The notes: a model not told the origin generated them from the letters alone. 58,353 bases of DNA from Halomonas urmiana (GCF_005780185.1 NZ_VBUI01000026.1:1-58353), one strand, 5' to 3'; counted from the first letter of the stretch, positions 35,776 through 45,112 are shown. Numbers and translations are program-made.

Positions 35776-37053
35776 TCACTCATTGAAAGAGGACTCGGCC
35801 AGATCGGATGGGGCGTATTGCGCGTTGTCGGCGGCATCGGGGAGTGCGGGTGCGCGAACGCGGAAGCGACCCAGCGCCGCTAGCGGCAGGACGCGCCCTC
35901 CTTCACGCTCCGCCTGATGGCGCACCAGGCCCAGCGCGACCAGGCGGGCCAGGGTCTGCCGGGCCAGGCCGTGGGCGGCCCCCGGCTCGCAGGCGGACTT
36001 GCGCCAGTAGCGGCGGAAGGTCCGTTGCCATTCGTGGATCCAGGCCTCGACCTGCCCGAGGCCGACGCCCTCGGGGCCGGCATCGGCCAGCCGTTCGGCC
36101 ATGAGCAGCGCCAGGTGCCCCTCGGTGCCCTCCGCCGGCAGCTTCTCGTCGGTCAGTTCGCCGTCGGGATCCACCAGCGCCAGCCCTTCGGCACGCACCT
36201 CGGCCACCAGCCCCGTGGCCTGCTGCAGCCGGCGCAGCAGGGGCCCGCGCTGGTTGGCCAGGTAGGCGGCCTCCTCCTCGTCGAGGTCCTCCCGGTAGAC
36301 CACCGGATCATCCAGCAGCCGCCGCGCCAGGCGGTGGCGCAGCTCGCGATTGCGCCCGTCGGGCGTATCCGGCACGAAGGTCTCGCTCAGGGCGCGCAGC
36401 CGCGCGTCCAGGTCGAGGTCGGCGTCGGCGCCGTTCAGCGCCACCAGGGAGGGTCCCCGAGCGGTGACCAGCAGGGCGGCGAGCAGCCGGCGATCCACGT
36501 CGTAGAGTACATCACCCTCCAGGCCGCGGCGCAGGAACTGCTCCTCGTCGCCGGCTACGCGCACCAGCACCCCGAGCTCCATCAGCAGGCGCACGACGAC
36601 CACCAGGTCCCGCCGCGCCTCCTGGTGGTCCAGGGAGAAGGTCAGGCCGCGTTCGGCCAGCGCCGGGTCGCTGACCGCCTGCCCCAGCCCCTCGCCCAGG
36701 CGCCCCAGGGTGATCTGGGCGTCGCCACGCTCGAGGTCGGCGAGCAGCAGGCAGAACAGCACATAGCGGCGGCGATTGAAGGTCTTGCGCTGGGTGCCGC
36801 GGCCCACCGCCGCCGGACGCGTGGGGTCGCCGAGATCGGCGGGACGCTTGTGCAGGCGCACGAAGTCGCGCTCGTTCTGCAGATGCCAGCCGGCCTCGCG
36901 GGCCAGCCAGTCGCGCAGCGTGGCGGCATGGCGGCGAATCAGGGGGAAGGCGGCGTCATCGCTGCGAATCAGCGGCCGGGCCAGCAGGGCGCGTAGGGCA
37001 CGGCGCTGCTCCTCCTGGCGCTGGCGCGTCAGGGCATCGCTCAGCTCGTCCAT
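35776..37053 (-). CDS. jetB: Wadjet protein JetB (type II, KITE-like)
   Basis: The 425-aa protein matches TIGR02678/DUF2398. It shows LRALLARPLI and FPLIRRHAATLRDWLAREAGW at the N-terminus, RKTFNRRRYVLFCLLLADLERGDAQITLG near residues 88-117, and winged-helix-like segments near the C-terminus. JetB is the KITE-type subunit that bridges the kleisin JetA and the SMC heads of JetC. GGAGGA precedes the ATG by 5 nt, and the start overlaps the jetA end by 13 nt. Confidence 0.9.
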   Translation of the reverse strand: MDELSDALTRQRQEEQRRALRALLARPLIRSDDAAFPLIRRHAATLRDWLAREAGWHLQNERDFVRLHKRPADLGDPTRPAAVGRGTQRKTFNRRRYVLFCLLLADLERGDAQITLGRLGEGLGQAVSDPALAERGLTFSLDHQEARRDLVVVVRLLMELGVLVRVAGDEEQFLRRGLEGDVLYDVDRRLLAALLVTARGPSLVALNGADADLDLDARLRALSETFVPDTPDGRNRELRHRLARRLLDDPVVYREDLDEEEAAYLANQRGPLLRRLQQATGLVAEVRAEGLALVDPDGELTDEKLPAEGTEGHLALLMAERLADAGPEGVGLGQVEAWIHEWQRTFRRYWRKSACEPGAAHGLARQTLARLVALGLVRHQAEREGGRVLPLAALGRFRVRAPALPDAADNAQYAPSDLAESSFNE

Positions 37054-38600
37054 GCGTCCTCCTCCAGATCGATGATCTCCAGGCGGTAGTCGCGGCCGCG
37101 GAGCACCCCGGCCTCGGTTCGCAGGGTCGCCGTGGTATCGAGACCCAGCGGCGCCAGGGTGATGCGCAGGCTGCCATCGGCGGTGGTGGTGGTCACCGGG
37201 GTCCCATCATCGGGGCTTGCCGCCAGCGCATCGCCGAGTAGATTGAGCAGCAGGCGGAAGGCGCCATCATCCAGCTCACCCCGCTCACACAGGTGGGAGA
37301 GCCGCTCGGCGCCTCGCTCCACCAGTTGGCGCCGGGCGGCGCGGGCCGCACTGGCCTCCTCGGCCAGCTGCAGGGCCAGCAGCTCGCGCTCCCGGGCACG
37401 ATTGCGCAGCTTGGGCGGCGCCCCGGGTTTCTGGTAGCTGCCGGTCGCACGCAGACGCGCTTGCACCTGCATTCCCGGGGCCTCGGCCCAGGGCGTGCTG
37501 GCCGGCACCGGCGTCTGCTGCCACTGCTCAGCGGTCGAGGCATCGATCACCAGGTGACGGGCCGGCGTCATGCCGAAGGCAGTGCGCCACAGACGGTGCG
37601 CGTCAGCGTCGCTGTCACACTCCAGGAACCAGCGCGCCAGGGTGCGGAAGTCCGCCGAGCGATCGCTGCGCGCCATGCGGCGTTCGTTGAGCCGGCTAAC
37701 CATTTCCAGCAGCTGCGTCACGGCTCGGCGCGCGCTGCTGCGCAATAGCCGCGCCTGGGCCTGGCGCCCGGGTTGATCGAGAAACCAGGCGCGCAGCCCC
37801 TCCCAATGGCCATGCCAGCGCCGCCACGCCTCGGCAAAGGCGCGGGCGCGCTCTTCGCCGTCATCCGCCGACTCGCCGGGCGCCAGGTCGGCCAGCTCCC
37901 GCTCGGCCGCCTGGCGCAGCAGCCGGTCCACCGGTGCCTCGCCACCCTCGCCATCGCTATCCAGGGCACGAATCAGCTCGGCGATCTCGCCAGAGGCGGT
38001 GGTCAGGTCGCCAAGGAACCGCTCGATATAGCCGATGACCCTTTCCTTGTAGAGCAGGAAGGCATCGGCATCGCTGCCCTCCCTCTCCAGGGTACGGTTC
38101 AGCCCCGTCATGAAGGCCCGGGCATTCTCGGCCAGGTCGGCAAAGACGCCGGCCAGGTCGCGCAGCAGCAGCTGACTCTCGGTGGCCGAGGGCGACTCGC
38201 TCCTCGCCAGGATCAGCAGCGCCCGCAGGCGGGTGCGGATATCCTCCAGCGCCACGCCCTGCAGCGACCCGCGCCGTCCCAGCTCATGCTCGAAGGTCGC
38301 CAGGGCGGCCTCCACCGCTTCGCCCTGACGGGTCAGCTGATAGACGTAGAGGGCACGGTAGTAGTCCTCGACACTAGTCACCCGGGCGTTGTCGCGCTCG
38401 GCATCCAGGTTACCCCAGGTCACCAGCTGGGTCAGGGCCGCCTGCACGGTGGCCAGCTCCGGCTCACCGACTTGCTGCTGCACGTCCTCCGGGCGCAGGT
38501 GCACCAGGAAGTGCGACTTGGCCTCCACGAAGGCGCGCATCACCTCACGATAGAGATCGGCCTTCTCCGCGGTGACATAGCTGAAGGGGGAATAATCCAA
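37041..38600 (-). CDS. jetA: Wadjet protein JetA (type II, kleisin-like)
   Basis: The 519-aa protein matches TIGR02677/DUF2397. The N-terminus DYSPFSYVTAEKADLYREVM and the following winged helix are typical of the family, and the middle is helical, as expected of the kleisin that links JetC heads. The start is TTG at 38600. No ATG or GTG lies between it and the in-frame stop upstream, a GGAG site sits 5 nt before it, and the family N-terminus begins here; the next ATG (residue 21) would delete conserved sequence. It is the first gene of jetABCD, 83 nt after cysS on the same strand. Confidence 0.9.
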   Translation of the reverse strand: MDYSPFSYVTAEKADLYREVMRAFVEAKSHFLVHLRPEDVQQQVGEPELATVQAALTQLVTWGNLDAERDNARVTSVEDYYRALYVYQLTRQGEAVEAALATFEHELGRRGSLQGVALEDIRTRLRALLILARSESPSATESQLLLRDLAGVFADLAENARAFMTGLNRTLEREGSDADAFLLYKERVIGYIERFLGDLTTASGEIAELIRALDSDGEGGEAPVDRLLRQAAERELADLAPGESADDGEERARAFAEAWRRWHGHWEGLRAWFLDQPGRQAQARLLRSSARRAVTQLLEMVSRLNERRMARSDRSADFRTLARWFLECDSDADAHRLWRTAFGMTPARHLVIDASTAEQWQQTPVPASTPWAEAPGMQVQARLRATGSYQKPGAPPKLRNRARERELLALQLAEEASAARAARRQLVERGAERLSHLCERGELDDGAFRLLLNLLGDALAASPDDGTPVTTTTADGSLRITLAPLGLDTTATLRTEAGVLRGRDYRLEIIDLEEDAWTS

Positions 38601-38628
38601 GATCGCTCCAGTTCACTCTGTTGGCGAA

Positions 38629-38661
38629 ACGCCCGACCCACCTGCATGGCGGACCGGGCGT
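38629..38661 (-). terminator. Strong hairpin between cysS and jetA, likely terminator or attenuator
   Basis: On the minus strand, two 14-nt arms pair fully (11 Watson-Crick and 3 G-T pairs) around a 5-nt ATGCA loop, followed by a short TTT. The hairpin lies 23 nt after the cysS stop and 28 nt before the jetA TTG, so it should reduce read-through into the Wadjet operon. The U-run is short, so it may be leaky. Confidence 0.6.
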
Positions 38662-38683
38662 CTTCCAGCTTCAAGCTTATGGC

Positions 38684-40132
38684 TTACGGCTCACGTTCGG
38701 GCGTCTCGAAGACCCAGGTCGTGCCCTCACGGGAATCCTTGAGGATGATCCCGAGCGCGGCGAGTTCGTCGCGGATGGCGTCGGCGCGGGCGAAGTCCTT
38801 GGCCTGCTTGGCCGCGGCACGCGCGTCGATCTGCGCCTGGATCTCGTCTTCGGCGAGCGGCAGGCTCGAGGCACCGGCCTGGAGGAAGCTCGCCGGCGCC
38901 TGCTGCAAAAGGCCCAGCACCCCGCCCAGGCGCCTGAGCTCGGCGGCCAGCGCCGGGGCCCGGTCCGGCGCCTCCTTCCTGGCGCGATTGAGCTCGCGGG
39001 CCAGGTCGAAGAGCACCGACAGCGCCTCGGGGGTGTTGAAGTCGTCATCCATGGCGGCGGCGAAGCGTGCCGCATGGTCGCCGTCGTCCGCCGGATCGAG
39101 CGCCGCCTCGGGGCCGGCCGCGCCCTCGAGCGCCACGCCCTCCAGGGCCAGCCCTTCGAGTGAATTGTAGAAACGCTCCAGCGACTTGCGGGCCTCGGCC
39201 AGCGACTCGGGGGCGTAGTTGATCGGGCTGCGGTAGTGGCTGGCCACCAGCAGGTAACGCACCACCTCCGGATCGTGATGCTCGAGCACGTCGCGGATGG
39301 TGAAGAAGTTGCCCAGCGACTTGGACATCTTCTCCTGATTCACCCGCACCGCCCCGGCGTGCATCCAGGTATTCACGTAGCGATGGCCGGTGGCGGCCTC
39401 GCTCTGGGCGATCTCGTTCTCGTGGTGGGGGAACATCAGGTCCGGCCCGCCACCATGGATGTCGAAGGTCTCGCCCAGGCAGCAGGTGGACATCGCCGAG
39501 CACTCGATGTGCCAGCCGGGGCGACCCTCGCCCCAGGGCGAGGTCCAGCTCGCCTCGCCGGGCTTGGCCGCCTTCCAGAGCACGAAGTCCAGCGGATCCT
39601 CCTTGTGCTCGTCTACCTCGATGCGGGCCCCGGAACGCATCTCGTCGGGGTCGCGGTTGCTCAGCGCCCCGTAGGTCGCGAAGCGGCGCACCCGGTAGTA
39701 GACATCGCCGTTGTCGGCGGCGTAGGCGAACCCCTTGTCGATCAGCGTCTCGATCATGGCGATGATCTCGCCGACATGACCGGTGGCACGGGGCTCCTGG
39801 TCCGGCGGCAGCACGGAGAGGCGCGCCTCGTCCTCGTGCATGGCCGCGATCATGCGCTCGGTGAGCGCGGCGATGCTCTCGCCGTTCTCGTCGGCCCGCT
39901 TGAGGATCTTGTCGTCGATGTCGGTAACGTTGCGCACATAGGTCACCTCATAGCCCCGGGCGCGCAGGTAGCGGGTGATGACGTCGAAGGCCACCATCAC
40001 CCGGGCGTGGCCCAGGTGGCAGTAATCGTAGACCGTCATGCCGCAGACGTACATGCGTACCTTGCCGGGCTCGAGCGGCGTGAGCGGCTCCTTGCGACGC
40101 GTCAGCGTGTTGTAGATCTGCATGTCGCTCAT
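38684..40132 (-). CDS. cysS: Cysteine--tRNA ligase
   Basis: The 482-aa class I synthetase has the HIGH-like motif [12 protein letters not shown] near residue 34, the KMSKS loop in [12 protein letters not shown] near 267, and zinc-binding residues including C30 and the HHENE segment near 238. It charges tRNA-Cys. Three in-frame starts lie close together; the ATG at 40132 is best placed, 5 nt after AAGGGG, which is formed by the end of glnS. It overlaps or abuts glnS and is probably co-transcribed. Confidence 0.96.
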   Translation of the reverse strand: MSDMQIYNTLTRRKEPLTPLEPGKVRMYVCGMTVYDYCHLGHARVMVAFDVITRYLRARGYEVTYVRNVTDIDDKILKRADENGESIAALTERMIAAMHEDEARLSVLPPDQEPRATGHVGEIIAMIETLIDKGFAYAADNGDVYYRVRRFATYGALSNRDPDEMRSGARIEVDEHKEDPLDFVLWKAAKPGEASWTSPWGEGRPGWHIECSAMSTCCLGETFDIHGGGPDLMFPHHENEIAQSEAATGHRYVNTWMHAGAVRVNQEKMSKSLGNFFTIRDVLEHHDPEVVRYLLVASHYRSPINYAPESLAEARKSLERFYNSLEGLALEGVALEGAAGPEAALDPADDGDHAARFAAAMDDDFNTPEALSVLFDLARELNRARKEAPDRAPALAAELRRLGGVLGLLQQAPASFLQAGASSLPLAEDEIQAQIDARAAAKQAKDFARADAIRDELAALGIILKDSREGTTWVFETPEREP

Positions 40133-40134
40133 GC

Positions 40135-41844
40135 TCACCCCTTGTTGTCCTGCGCGGTCTTCTGGCTTTCCTGCTTCTTCACCTTGGCCCAGCCGTCCTT
40201 GAGGCCCACGGTGCGGTTGAACACCCGCTTGCCGTCGCGGCAGGCGTGGCGATCGGCGCAGAAGTAGCCCACCCGCTCGAACTGGAAGCGACTCTCGGGC
40301 GTCGCCTCGGCGAGGCTCGGCTCGCCGATCGCCTGCACGGTGACCAGCGACTCGGGATTGAGGTGCTCGAGGAAGTCGGCGTCCTTGTCCTTGTCGGGCT
40401 GCTCGACCTGGAAGAGGTTGTCGTAGAGGCGCACCTCGATGGGCACGCCATGCACGGCGCTGACCCAGTGGATCACGCCCTTGACCTTGCGGCCCTCCGG
40501 GTTCTTGCCGAGGGTGTCGAAGTCCACGGAACAGCGCAGCTCGCTGATCCCCCCGTCGGCGTCCTTGACCACCTCGTCGCAGCGAATCACGTAGCTGTTG
40601 CGCAGGCGCACCTCCTTGCCCGGCGCCAGACGGAAGAACTTCTTGGGCGGCTCCTCCATGAAGTCATCGGCGTCGATGTAGAGCTCCCGGGTCAGAGGCA
40701 CGCGGCGCACCGTCATGTCCTCGCGGGCCGGGTGGCCGGGCACCTCGTAGACCTCCTCGCGATCCTCGGCCACGTTGGTCAGCACCACCTTGAGCGGCTT
40801 GAGCACGGCCATGGCCCGCGGGGCGTTGTCCTCGAGATCCGAGCGGATGGCGTGATAGAGCATGGCGATGTCCACCAGGCCGCCGTCGGCCCGGGTCACG
40901 CCGATCATGTCGCAGAACTTGCGGATCGAGGCCGGCGTGTAGCCGCGGCGGCGCATCCCGGAGATGGTCGGCAGGCGCGGGTCGTCCCAACCGTCGACGA
41001 TCTGCTCGTCCACCAGCAGCTTGAGCTTGCGCTTGGAGGTCAGGGTGTAGTTGAGGTTGAGCCGCGCGAACTCGATCTGGCGCGGGGTCACCGGCACCGG
41101 CAGGTTGTCCAGGAACCACTCGTAGAGCGGGCGGTGATCCTCGAACTCCAGGGTGCAGACGGAGTGAGTCACGCCCTCCAGGGCATCGGACTGCCCGTGA
41201 GTGAAGTCATAGGAGGGGTAGATCTTCCACTTGTCGCCGGTCTGGTGGTGGCTGGCGTGGCGAATGCGATAGAGAATCGGGTCGCGCAGGTTGATGTTGG
41301 ACGAGGCCATGTCGATCTTCGCCCGCAGCACCTTCTCGCCCTCGGCGAACTCGCCCACGCGCATGCGCTCGAGCAGGTCGAGGTTCTCGGACGCCGAGCG
41401 CTCACGGTAGGGGCTCGGTTTGCCCGCCTCGGTCAGGGTGCCGCGGTACTCGCGGATCTCGTCCGGCGAGAGGTCGTCGACGTAGGCCTTGCCCTCGCGC
41501 ACCAGATGCTGCGCCCAGGCATAGAGCTGGTCGAAGTAGTCCGAGGCGAAGCGTACCGGGCCCGCCCACTCGAAGCCCAGCCAGTGAACGTCCGCCTTGA
41601 TGGCGTCGATGTAGGCCTGCTCTTCCTTGGCCGGGTTGGTGTCGTCGAAGCGCAGATGACAGTCGCCACCGAAGTGCTCGGCAAGCCCGAAGTTCAGACA
41701 GATCGACTTGGCGTGGCCGATGTGCAGGAAGCCGTTGGGCTCCGGCGGAAAGCGCGTCACGATCTTTCCGGCCCGCCCGGCCTCGATCTCCTCGCGGATC
41801 TGGTTGCGGATGAAGTTCGGCGCGCTGGTGGTCTCGGTGGTCAT
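40135..41844 (-). CDS. glnS: Glutamine--tRNA ligase
   Basis: The 569-aa protein is a complete GlnRS. It has [22 protein letters not shown] near residues 32-53 (HIGH), the [20 protein letters not shown] segment near 268 (KMSKS equivalent), and the two C-terminal anticodon-binding beta-barrels. It charges tRNA-Gln directly, as in other gammaproteobacteria. The following cysS gene starts within a few bases of its stop. The 342-nt region upstream holds a structured repeat (42020-42136) and presumably the promoter. Confidence 0.97.
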   Translation of the reverse strand: MTTETTSAPNFIRNQIREEIEAGRAGKIVTRFPPEPNGFLHIGHAKSICLNFGLAEHFGGDCHLRFDDTNPAKEEQAYIDAIKADVHWLGFEWAGPVRFASDYFDQLYAWAQHLVREGKAYVDDLSPDEIREYRGTLTEAGKPSPYRERSASENLDLLERMRVGEFAEGEKVLRAKIDMASSNINLRDPILYRIRHASHHQTGDKWKIYPSYDFTHGQSDALEGVTHSVCTLEFEDHRPLYEWFLDNLPVPVTPRQIEFARLNLNYTLTSKRKLKLLVDEQIVDGWDDPRLPTISGMRRRGYTPASIRKFCDMIGVTRADGGLVDIAMLYHAIRSDLEDNAPRAMAVLKPLKVVLTNVAEDREEVYEVPGHPAREDMTVRRVPLTRELYIDADDFMEEPPKKFFRLAPGKEVRLRNSYVIRCDEVVKDADGGISELRCSVDFDTLGKNPEGRKVKGVIHWVSAVHGVPIEVRLYDNLFQVEQPDKDKDADFLEHLNPESLVTVQAIGEPSLAEATPESRFQFERVGYFCADRHACRDGKRVFNRTVGLKDGWAKVKKQESQKTAQDNKG

Positions 41845-42019
41845 GTCGGTGGGGCAACCTCTGGTTGAATCGCGGGCCTGGCTCGGTGCACGGCGCAGGG
41901 CATGAAGGACATGCCCCCGCCTTCGCGCATCGAGGCAAAACCGCTATTATAGCGCCACGTGCCCATAGGGCGCCAAGGCATCCCGCCTACCGACCAATAT
42001 GAGACCGCCGCGGGCCATC

Positions 42020-42136
42020 CCGCGGGGCGCCGGGGACGGCTCGAAGAGGAGGTCTTTTGCCATGGATGGCAAAAGTAGCGCCCAGGGAAGGGTTCACAGC
42101 GCCTCCTCGCAGAGCCGTCGACGGAACAACCCCGCG
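42020..42136. repeat. Short structured intergenic repeat related to the 256-bp elements
   Basis: This roughly 115-bp element shares its plan and words with the elements at 9839 and 25182: GCGCCGGGGAC, TCGAAGAGG, the central GCCATGGATGGC hairpin (here TTTTGCCATGGATGGCAAAA at 42055-42074), GTAGCG, CAGGGA and TTCACAGCG. Outer arms around 42030-42050 and 42101-42122 pair, and the ends are CGCGGGG and CCCCGCG. It lies between divergent glnS and ppiB. No gene is seen in 41845-42187. Confidence 0.7.
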
Positions 42137-42187
42137 TAACGGACGTGGCGATCGCGCCGGCTTCGGCGACAACGACAGGAACCCAGC

Positions 42188-42694
42188 ATGATCGTACTGC
42201 AGACCAACTTCGGCGATATCACCATCGCCCTGAACCACGACCAGGCCCCGAAGACCGCCGCCAACTTCGAACAGTACGTGCGCGACGGCTTCTACGACGG
42301 CACCCTCTTCCACCGCGTGATCCCGGGCTTCATGGTCCAGGGTGGCGGCTTCGACAGCGACTTCAACCAGAAGCCGACCCGCGAGCCCATCGACAACGAG
42401 GCCGACAACGGCCTGAAGAACACCACCGGCACCCTGGCCATGGCGCGCACCCAGGATCCCCACTCGGCCACCGCGCAGTTCTTCATCAACGTGGCCGACA
42501 ACGACTTCCTCAACCACAGCGGCAAGAACATCCAGGGCTGGGGCTACTGCGTGTTCGGCGAGGTGGTCGAGGGCATGGACGTAGTCGAGAAGATCAAGGC
42601 GGTCCCCACCACCCGTCGCGGCATGCACGCCGACGTGCCCACCGAGGACGTGATCATCCAGAAGGCCTACGTGAAGGACGACGCCGAGGCCTGA
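42188..42694 (+). CDS. ppiB: Peptidyl-prolyl cis-trans isomerase B (cyclophilin)
   Basis: The 168-aa protein is a single cyclophilin domain without a signal peptide, hence cytoplasmic. Catalytic-site segments are visible: [16 protein letters not shown] near residue 45, [21 protein letters not shown] near 92-112, and [16 protein letters not shown] near 120. It catalyses prolyl bond isomerisation. AGGA precedes the ATG. The order glnS/cysS divergent from ppiB-lpxH is common in gammaproteobacteria. Confidence 0.96.
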   Translation: MIVLQTNFGDITIALNHDQAPKTAANFEQYVRDGFYDGTLFHRVIPGFMVQGGGFDSDFNQKPTREPIDNEADNGLKNTTGTLAMARTQDPHSATAQFFINVADNDFLNHSGKNIQGWGYCVFGEVVEGMDVVEKIKAVPTTRRGMHADVPTEDVIIQKAYVKDDAEA

Positions 42695-42709
42695 TCCTCG
42701 CCACGCTCG

Positions 42710-42744
42710 CACGCCCGCCAGGTCGCTCAAGCCCGGCGGGCGTG
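42710..42744 (+). terminator. Hairpin downstream of ppiB
   Basis: A 10-bp perfect stem (CACGCCCGCC and its complement) encloses a 15-nt loop, starting 15 nt after the ppiB stop. No long U-run follows, so it may only slow transcription between ppiB and lpxH. Confidence 0.4.
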
Positions 42745-42806
42745 ATGCGTTTCAACTCCCGACGCGCGTCACCGGCGCCCCCTTTCCTTAGCCAACCGGG
42801 CCGACC

Positions 42807-43568
42807 ATGACCACCCTGCTGATATCCGACCTGCACCTGCAGCCCGCTACCCCCGAGCTCACCGACGGCTTCCTGAGCTGGCTCGCCGACCGTGCCCCTG
42901 GCGCCGAGGCCCTCTATATCCTCGGCGACTTCTTCGAGGCGTGGATCGGCGACGACCTGCTGGATCTCGGCGCCGGCGATCCGACCGGCACCGCCGAGCT
43001 GGCATCGCGCGTCGCCGCCGCGCTGAAGACCCTCGCCGAGGCCGGCACCGCCATCTACTTGATGCACGGCAACCGCGACTTCCTGCTGGGCGAACGCTTC
43101 GCGACCGCCGCCGGCGCCCGCCTGCTGCCGGACCCCAGCGTGGTGACCCTGGGCGATCGCCCCGTGCTGCTGATGCACGGCGACAGCCTGTGCACCCGCG
43201 ACGAGGCCTACATGGCCTTTCGCCGCCAGGCCCGAGACCCGCGGTGGCAAACCCAGGTGCTCGGCATGCCGATCGCCGAGCGGCTCCAGCTGGCCAGGCA
43301 GCTGCGCGACCAGTCCGGTGAGGCCAACTCCAACAAGGCCGAGGACATCATGGACGTCACCCCCGACGAAGTGGTCGAGGCGCTGCGTGCCCACGGGGTC
43401 GAGACCCTGATCCACGGCCACACCCACCGGCCTGCCGTCCACGATGTCGACCTCGACGGCACCACGGCGCGCCGCTACGTGCTGGGCGACTGGCAGCCCG
43501 ACAAAGGCTGGGAGATCGTCATCGAGGACGGCGCCGAGCCGCGACTCCAGGCGTTCCCGCTCTCCTGA
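42807..43568 (+). CDS. lpxH: UDP-2,3-diacylglucosamine diphosphatase
   Basis: The 253-aa metallophosphatase has all the LpxH motifs: LISDLHLQP (residues 5-13), LGDFFEAWIGDD near 39, MHGNRDFLLG near 86, MHGDSLCTRD near 115 and IHGHTHRPAVHDVD near 200. It hydrolyses UDP-2,3-diacylglucosamine to lipid X in lipid A synthesis at the inner membrane surface. It lies 112 nt downstream of ppiB, the common pairing in this class. Confidence 0.96.
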   Translation: MTTLLISDLHLQPATPELTDGFLSWLADRAPGAEALYILGDFFEAWIGDDLLDLGAGDPTGTAELASRVAAALKTLAEAGTAIYLMHGNRDFLLGERFATAAGARLLPDPSVVTLGDRPVLLMHGDSLCTRDEAYMAFRRQARDPRWQTQVLGMPIAERLQLARQLRDQSGEANSNKAEDIMDVTPDEVVEALRAHGVETLIHGHTHRPAVHDVDLDGTTARRYVLGDWQPDKGWEIVIEDGAEPRLQAFPLS

Positions 43569-43596
43569 GCAGGCCCCTCATGGGAGCCGTCGGATC

Positions 43597-43639
43597 GACG
43601 GTTCGACGCTTCGACGCTTCGACGGTTCGACGCTTCGAC
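43597..43639. repeat. 8-bp tandem repeat (GACGSTTC)
   Basis: Five units of GACGGTTC or GACGCTTC follow in direct tandem just after lpxH and before the convergent cobW-type gene. It could be a slippage product; no function is evident. Confidence 0.8.
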
Positions 43640-43661
43640 TGGTAGGGCGAAAGGGGTGGCC

Positions 43662-44717
43662 TCACCGACTGTCTAGGCACTCCGCCAACCGGCCTTCCAG
43701 CGCCTCAGCGTCCGGCAGCTCGCCCGCCTCGCCGATCAGCTCCAGGCGGGAATCGCGCCGCCAGGCCGTCTCGCCGAGGCTGACCACGCCCTCGGCCCGG
43801 TTGTAGAGTCGCCATCCCTCGGACGTATGCAGCACCCCCTTGACCCTGAGCCCCGCGGGCAGCTCGCCGAGCCGCACCGCGAGACGATCCAGGTCGAAGC
43901 GATCCTCGGCGTGCCAGCGCCAACCCAGGCTCGCGTGCCCCAGCGACGCGCCCGCCTCGCGGACCGGCTGGCCGGGGGCCGGCTCGCGCGCGGCGGGCCC
44001 CGCGTCCTGCCCCGCGTCCTGCCCCGCGTCCTGCGCCGAGTGTGACGCGCCCTCTCGGGCCGCCCGATGGATCGCCGAGGCGGGCGCTCCACCGCCATCG
44101 TCGTGGCGTCGGTTGTCGCCCAGCAGGGAGAGCGGCAGCTCGCCGTGGGGCGCCTCGCGAATCCAGTGCTTTCGTGGCCAGAGCTCGCCGAGCCAGTCCC
44201 TCGCCGCCTGCACCTGCCGAGGGGTGGCCAGGTCGGTCATGGTCAGCGCCACGCCGTCGGCCATGACCAGCTGGTCGCGGAAGGTCTCATGCGCCCGGGC
44301 GCGCGGGTCATCCAGCCGACGCGGGTCGAGCAGCGCGATCACGTCGCGCACCGCCAGCGCCTCGCCCAGGCCCTCGCCGCGCAGCACCTCGATGAGGCCT
44401 GCCGGATGACCGAGCCCCGAGGGCTCGATGATCAGCCGATCGGGTCGATGGCGATGCAGCAGGTTCACCAGCGACGCCTGCAGCACGAAGGCCAGCTGGC
44501 AGCACAGGCAGCCCCCGGGCAGGCCCTTGACGACGAGGTCATCACGCTCCTCGAACATCGCCTGGTCGATCCCCACCCGACCGAACTCGTTGATCACCAC
44601 GGCCCAGCGCTCGTCGGCGGGCTTCTGCTCGATCAGGCGCCGGATCAGCGAGCTCTTGCCGCTGCCGAGAAAGCCGGTGATGAGGTGGACGGGAATGGCG
44701 GAGAGGGGGGTGGGCAT
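43662..44717 (-). CDS. CobW/COG0523-type GTP-binding metal chaperone
   Basis: The 351-aa protein has the G3E GTPase features. GFLGSGKSSLI (Walker A) lies near residue 15, the metal-binding GGCLCCQ (CxCC) near 67, IIEPSGLGHPAGLIEVL near 99-115, and a C-terminal CobW domain. COG0523 proteins deliver zinc to client enzymes. A Zur-like palindrome 42-56 nt upstream suggests that it is induced in zinc starvation. A low-complexity stretch with three QDAG units near residue 243 joins the two domains. I used the ATG at 44717; the upstream extension is shadow sequence. Confidence 0.85.
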   Translation of the reverse strand: MPTPLSAIPVHLITGFLGSGKSSLIRRLIEQKPADERWAVVINEFGRVGIDQAMFEERDDLVVKGLPGGCLCCQLAFVLQASLVNLLHRHRPDRLIIEPSGLGHPAGLIEVLRGEGLGEALAVRDVIALLDPRRLDDPRARAHETFRDQLVMADGVALTMTDLATPRQVQAARDWLGELWPRKHWIREAPHGELPLSLLGDNRRHDDGGGAPASAIHRAAREGASHSAQDAGQDAGQDAGPAAREPAPGQPVREAGASLGHASLGWRWHAEDRFDLDRLAVRLGELPAGLRVKGVLHTSEGWRLYNRAEGVVSLGETAWRRDSRLELIGEAGELPDAEALEGRLAECLDSR

Positions 44718-44758
44718 GGGAACTCCAGAGGGGGAATGGCGAGCGCTGTAACGATGAT

Positions 44759-44773
44759 TGTTATAACATAACA
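44759..44773. promoter_or_regulatory. Zur-box-like palindrome upstream of the CobW-type gene
   Basis: TGTTATAACATAACA is a near-palindrome similar to the core of the Zur operator (TGTTATANTATAACA in enteric bacteria). It lies 42-56 nt before the CobW-type start codon in an otherwise GC-rich window, the position expected for a repressor site over the promoter. Confidence 0.6.
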
Positions 44774-44870
44774 CTTTATTCCCGTGCCGGCATGCCGCCA
44801 CGGGAATGAGCCCTCACCCTCCCCTGGGGCCAATAAAAAGGGTCATCGCAGATCGGCGTGGAACGGGAGA

Positions 44871-44968
44871 AGATGGTGGAAGCACTGCTTGCGGCGCGAT
44901 CCGCCGCGTAGCGGCGGCAGGTGTGGTGCCATTGGCAAAAGAGTGGCTTCGGCGGGGCGACGGCCGAC
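44871..44968 (+). repeat. REP-like element, left member of an inverted pair
   Basis: The core AGCACTGCTTGCGGCGCGAT followed by CCGCCGCGTAGCGG is a REP-type palindrome. It aligns over roughly 95 nt, about three-quarters identical, to the reverse complement of the region 45940-46020. The remaining part of the 44718-45112 gap shows only the Zur-like site and no gene. Confidence 0.65.
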
Positions 44969-45112
44969 GCCAATCGCTGGGCAAGTCGAGGCGTCGAACC
45001 GACAGCTTCCACCATACGTTGCTCAAGACCTGCTCTTCTGCTGACGATCGTTTCCCGGCAAGGTGCGATGAACCAATTTTCCATGTATGGGCAAGGGGCA
45101 TTCTAATAGCTG

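Noticed and set aside
40246..41868. 540-aa plus-strand frame opposite glnS, and 53238-54695 opposite tig
   Set aside because: Both are antisense to conserved housekeeping genes and have no independent support.
43994..44040. CCCCGCGTCCTG tandem repeat as an intergenic element
   Set aside because: It lies inside the CobW-type gene, where it encodes an in-frame QDAG linker repeat, so it is coding low complexity.
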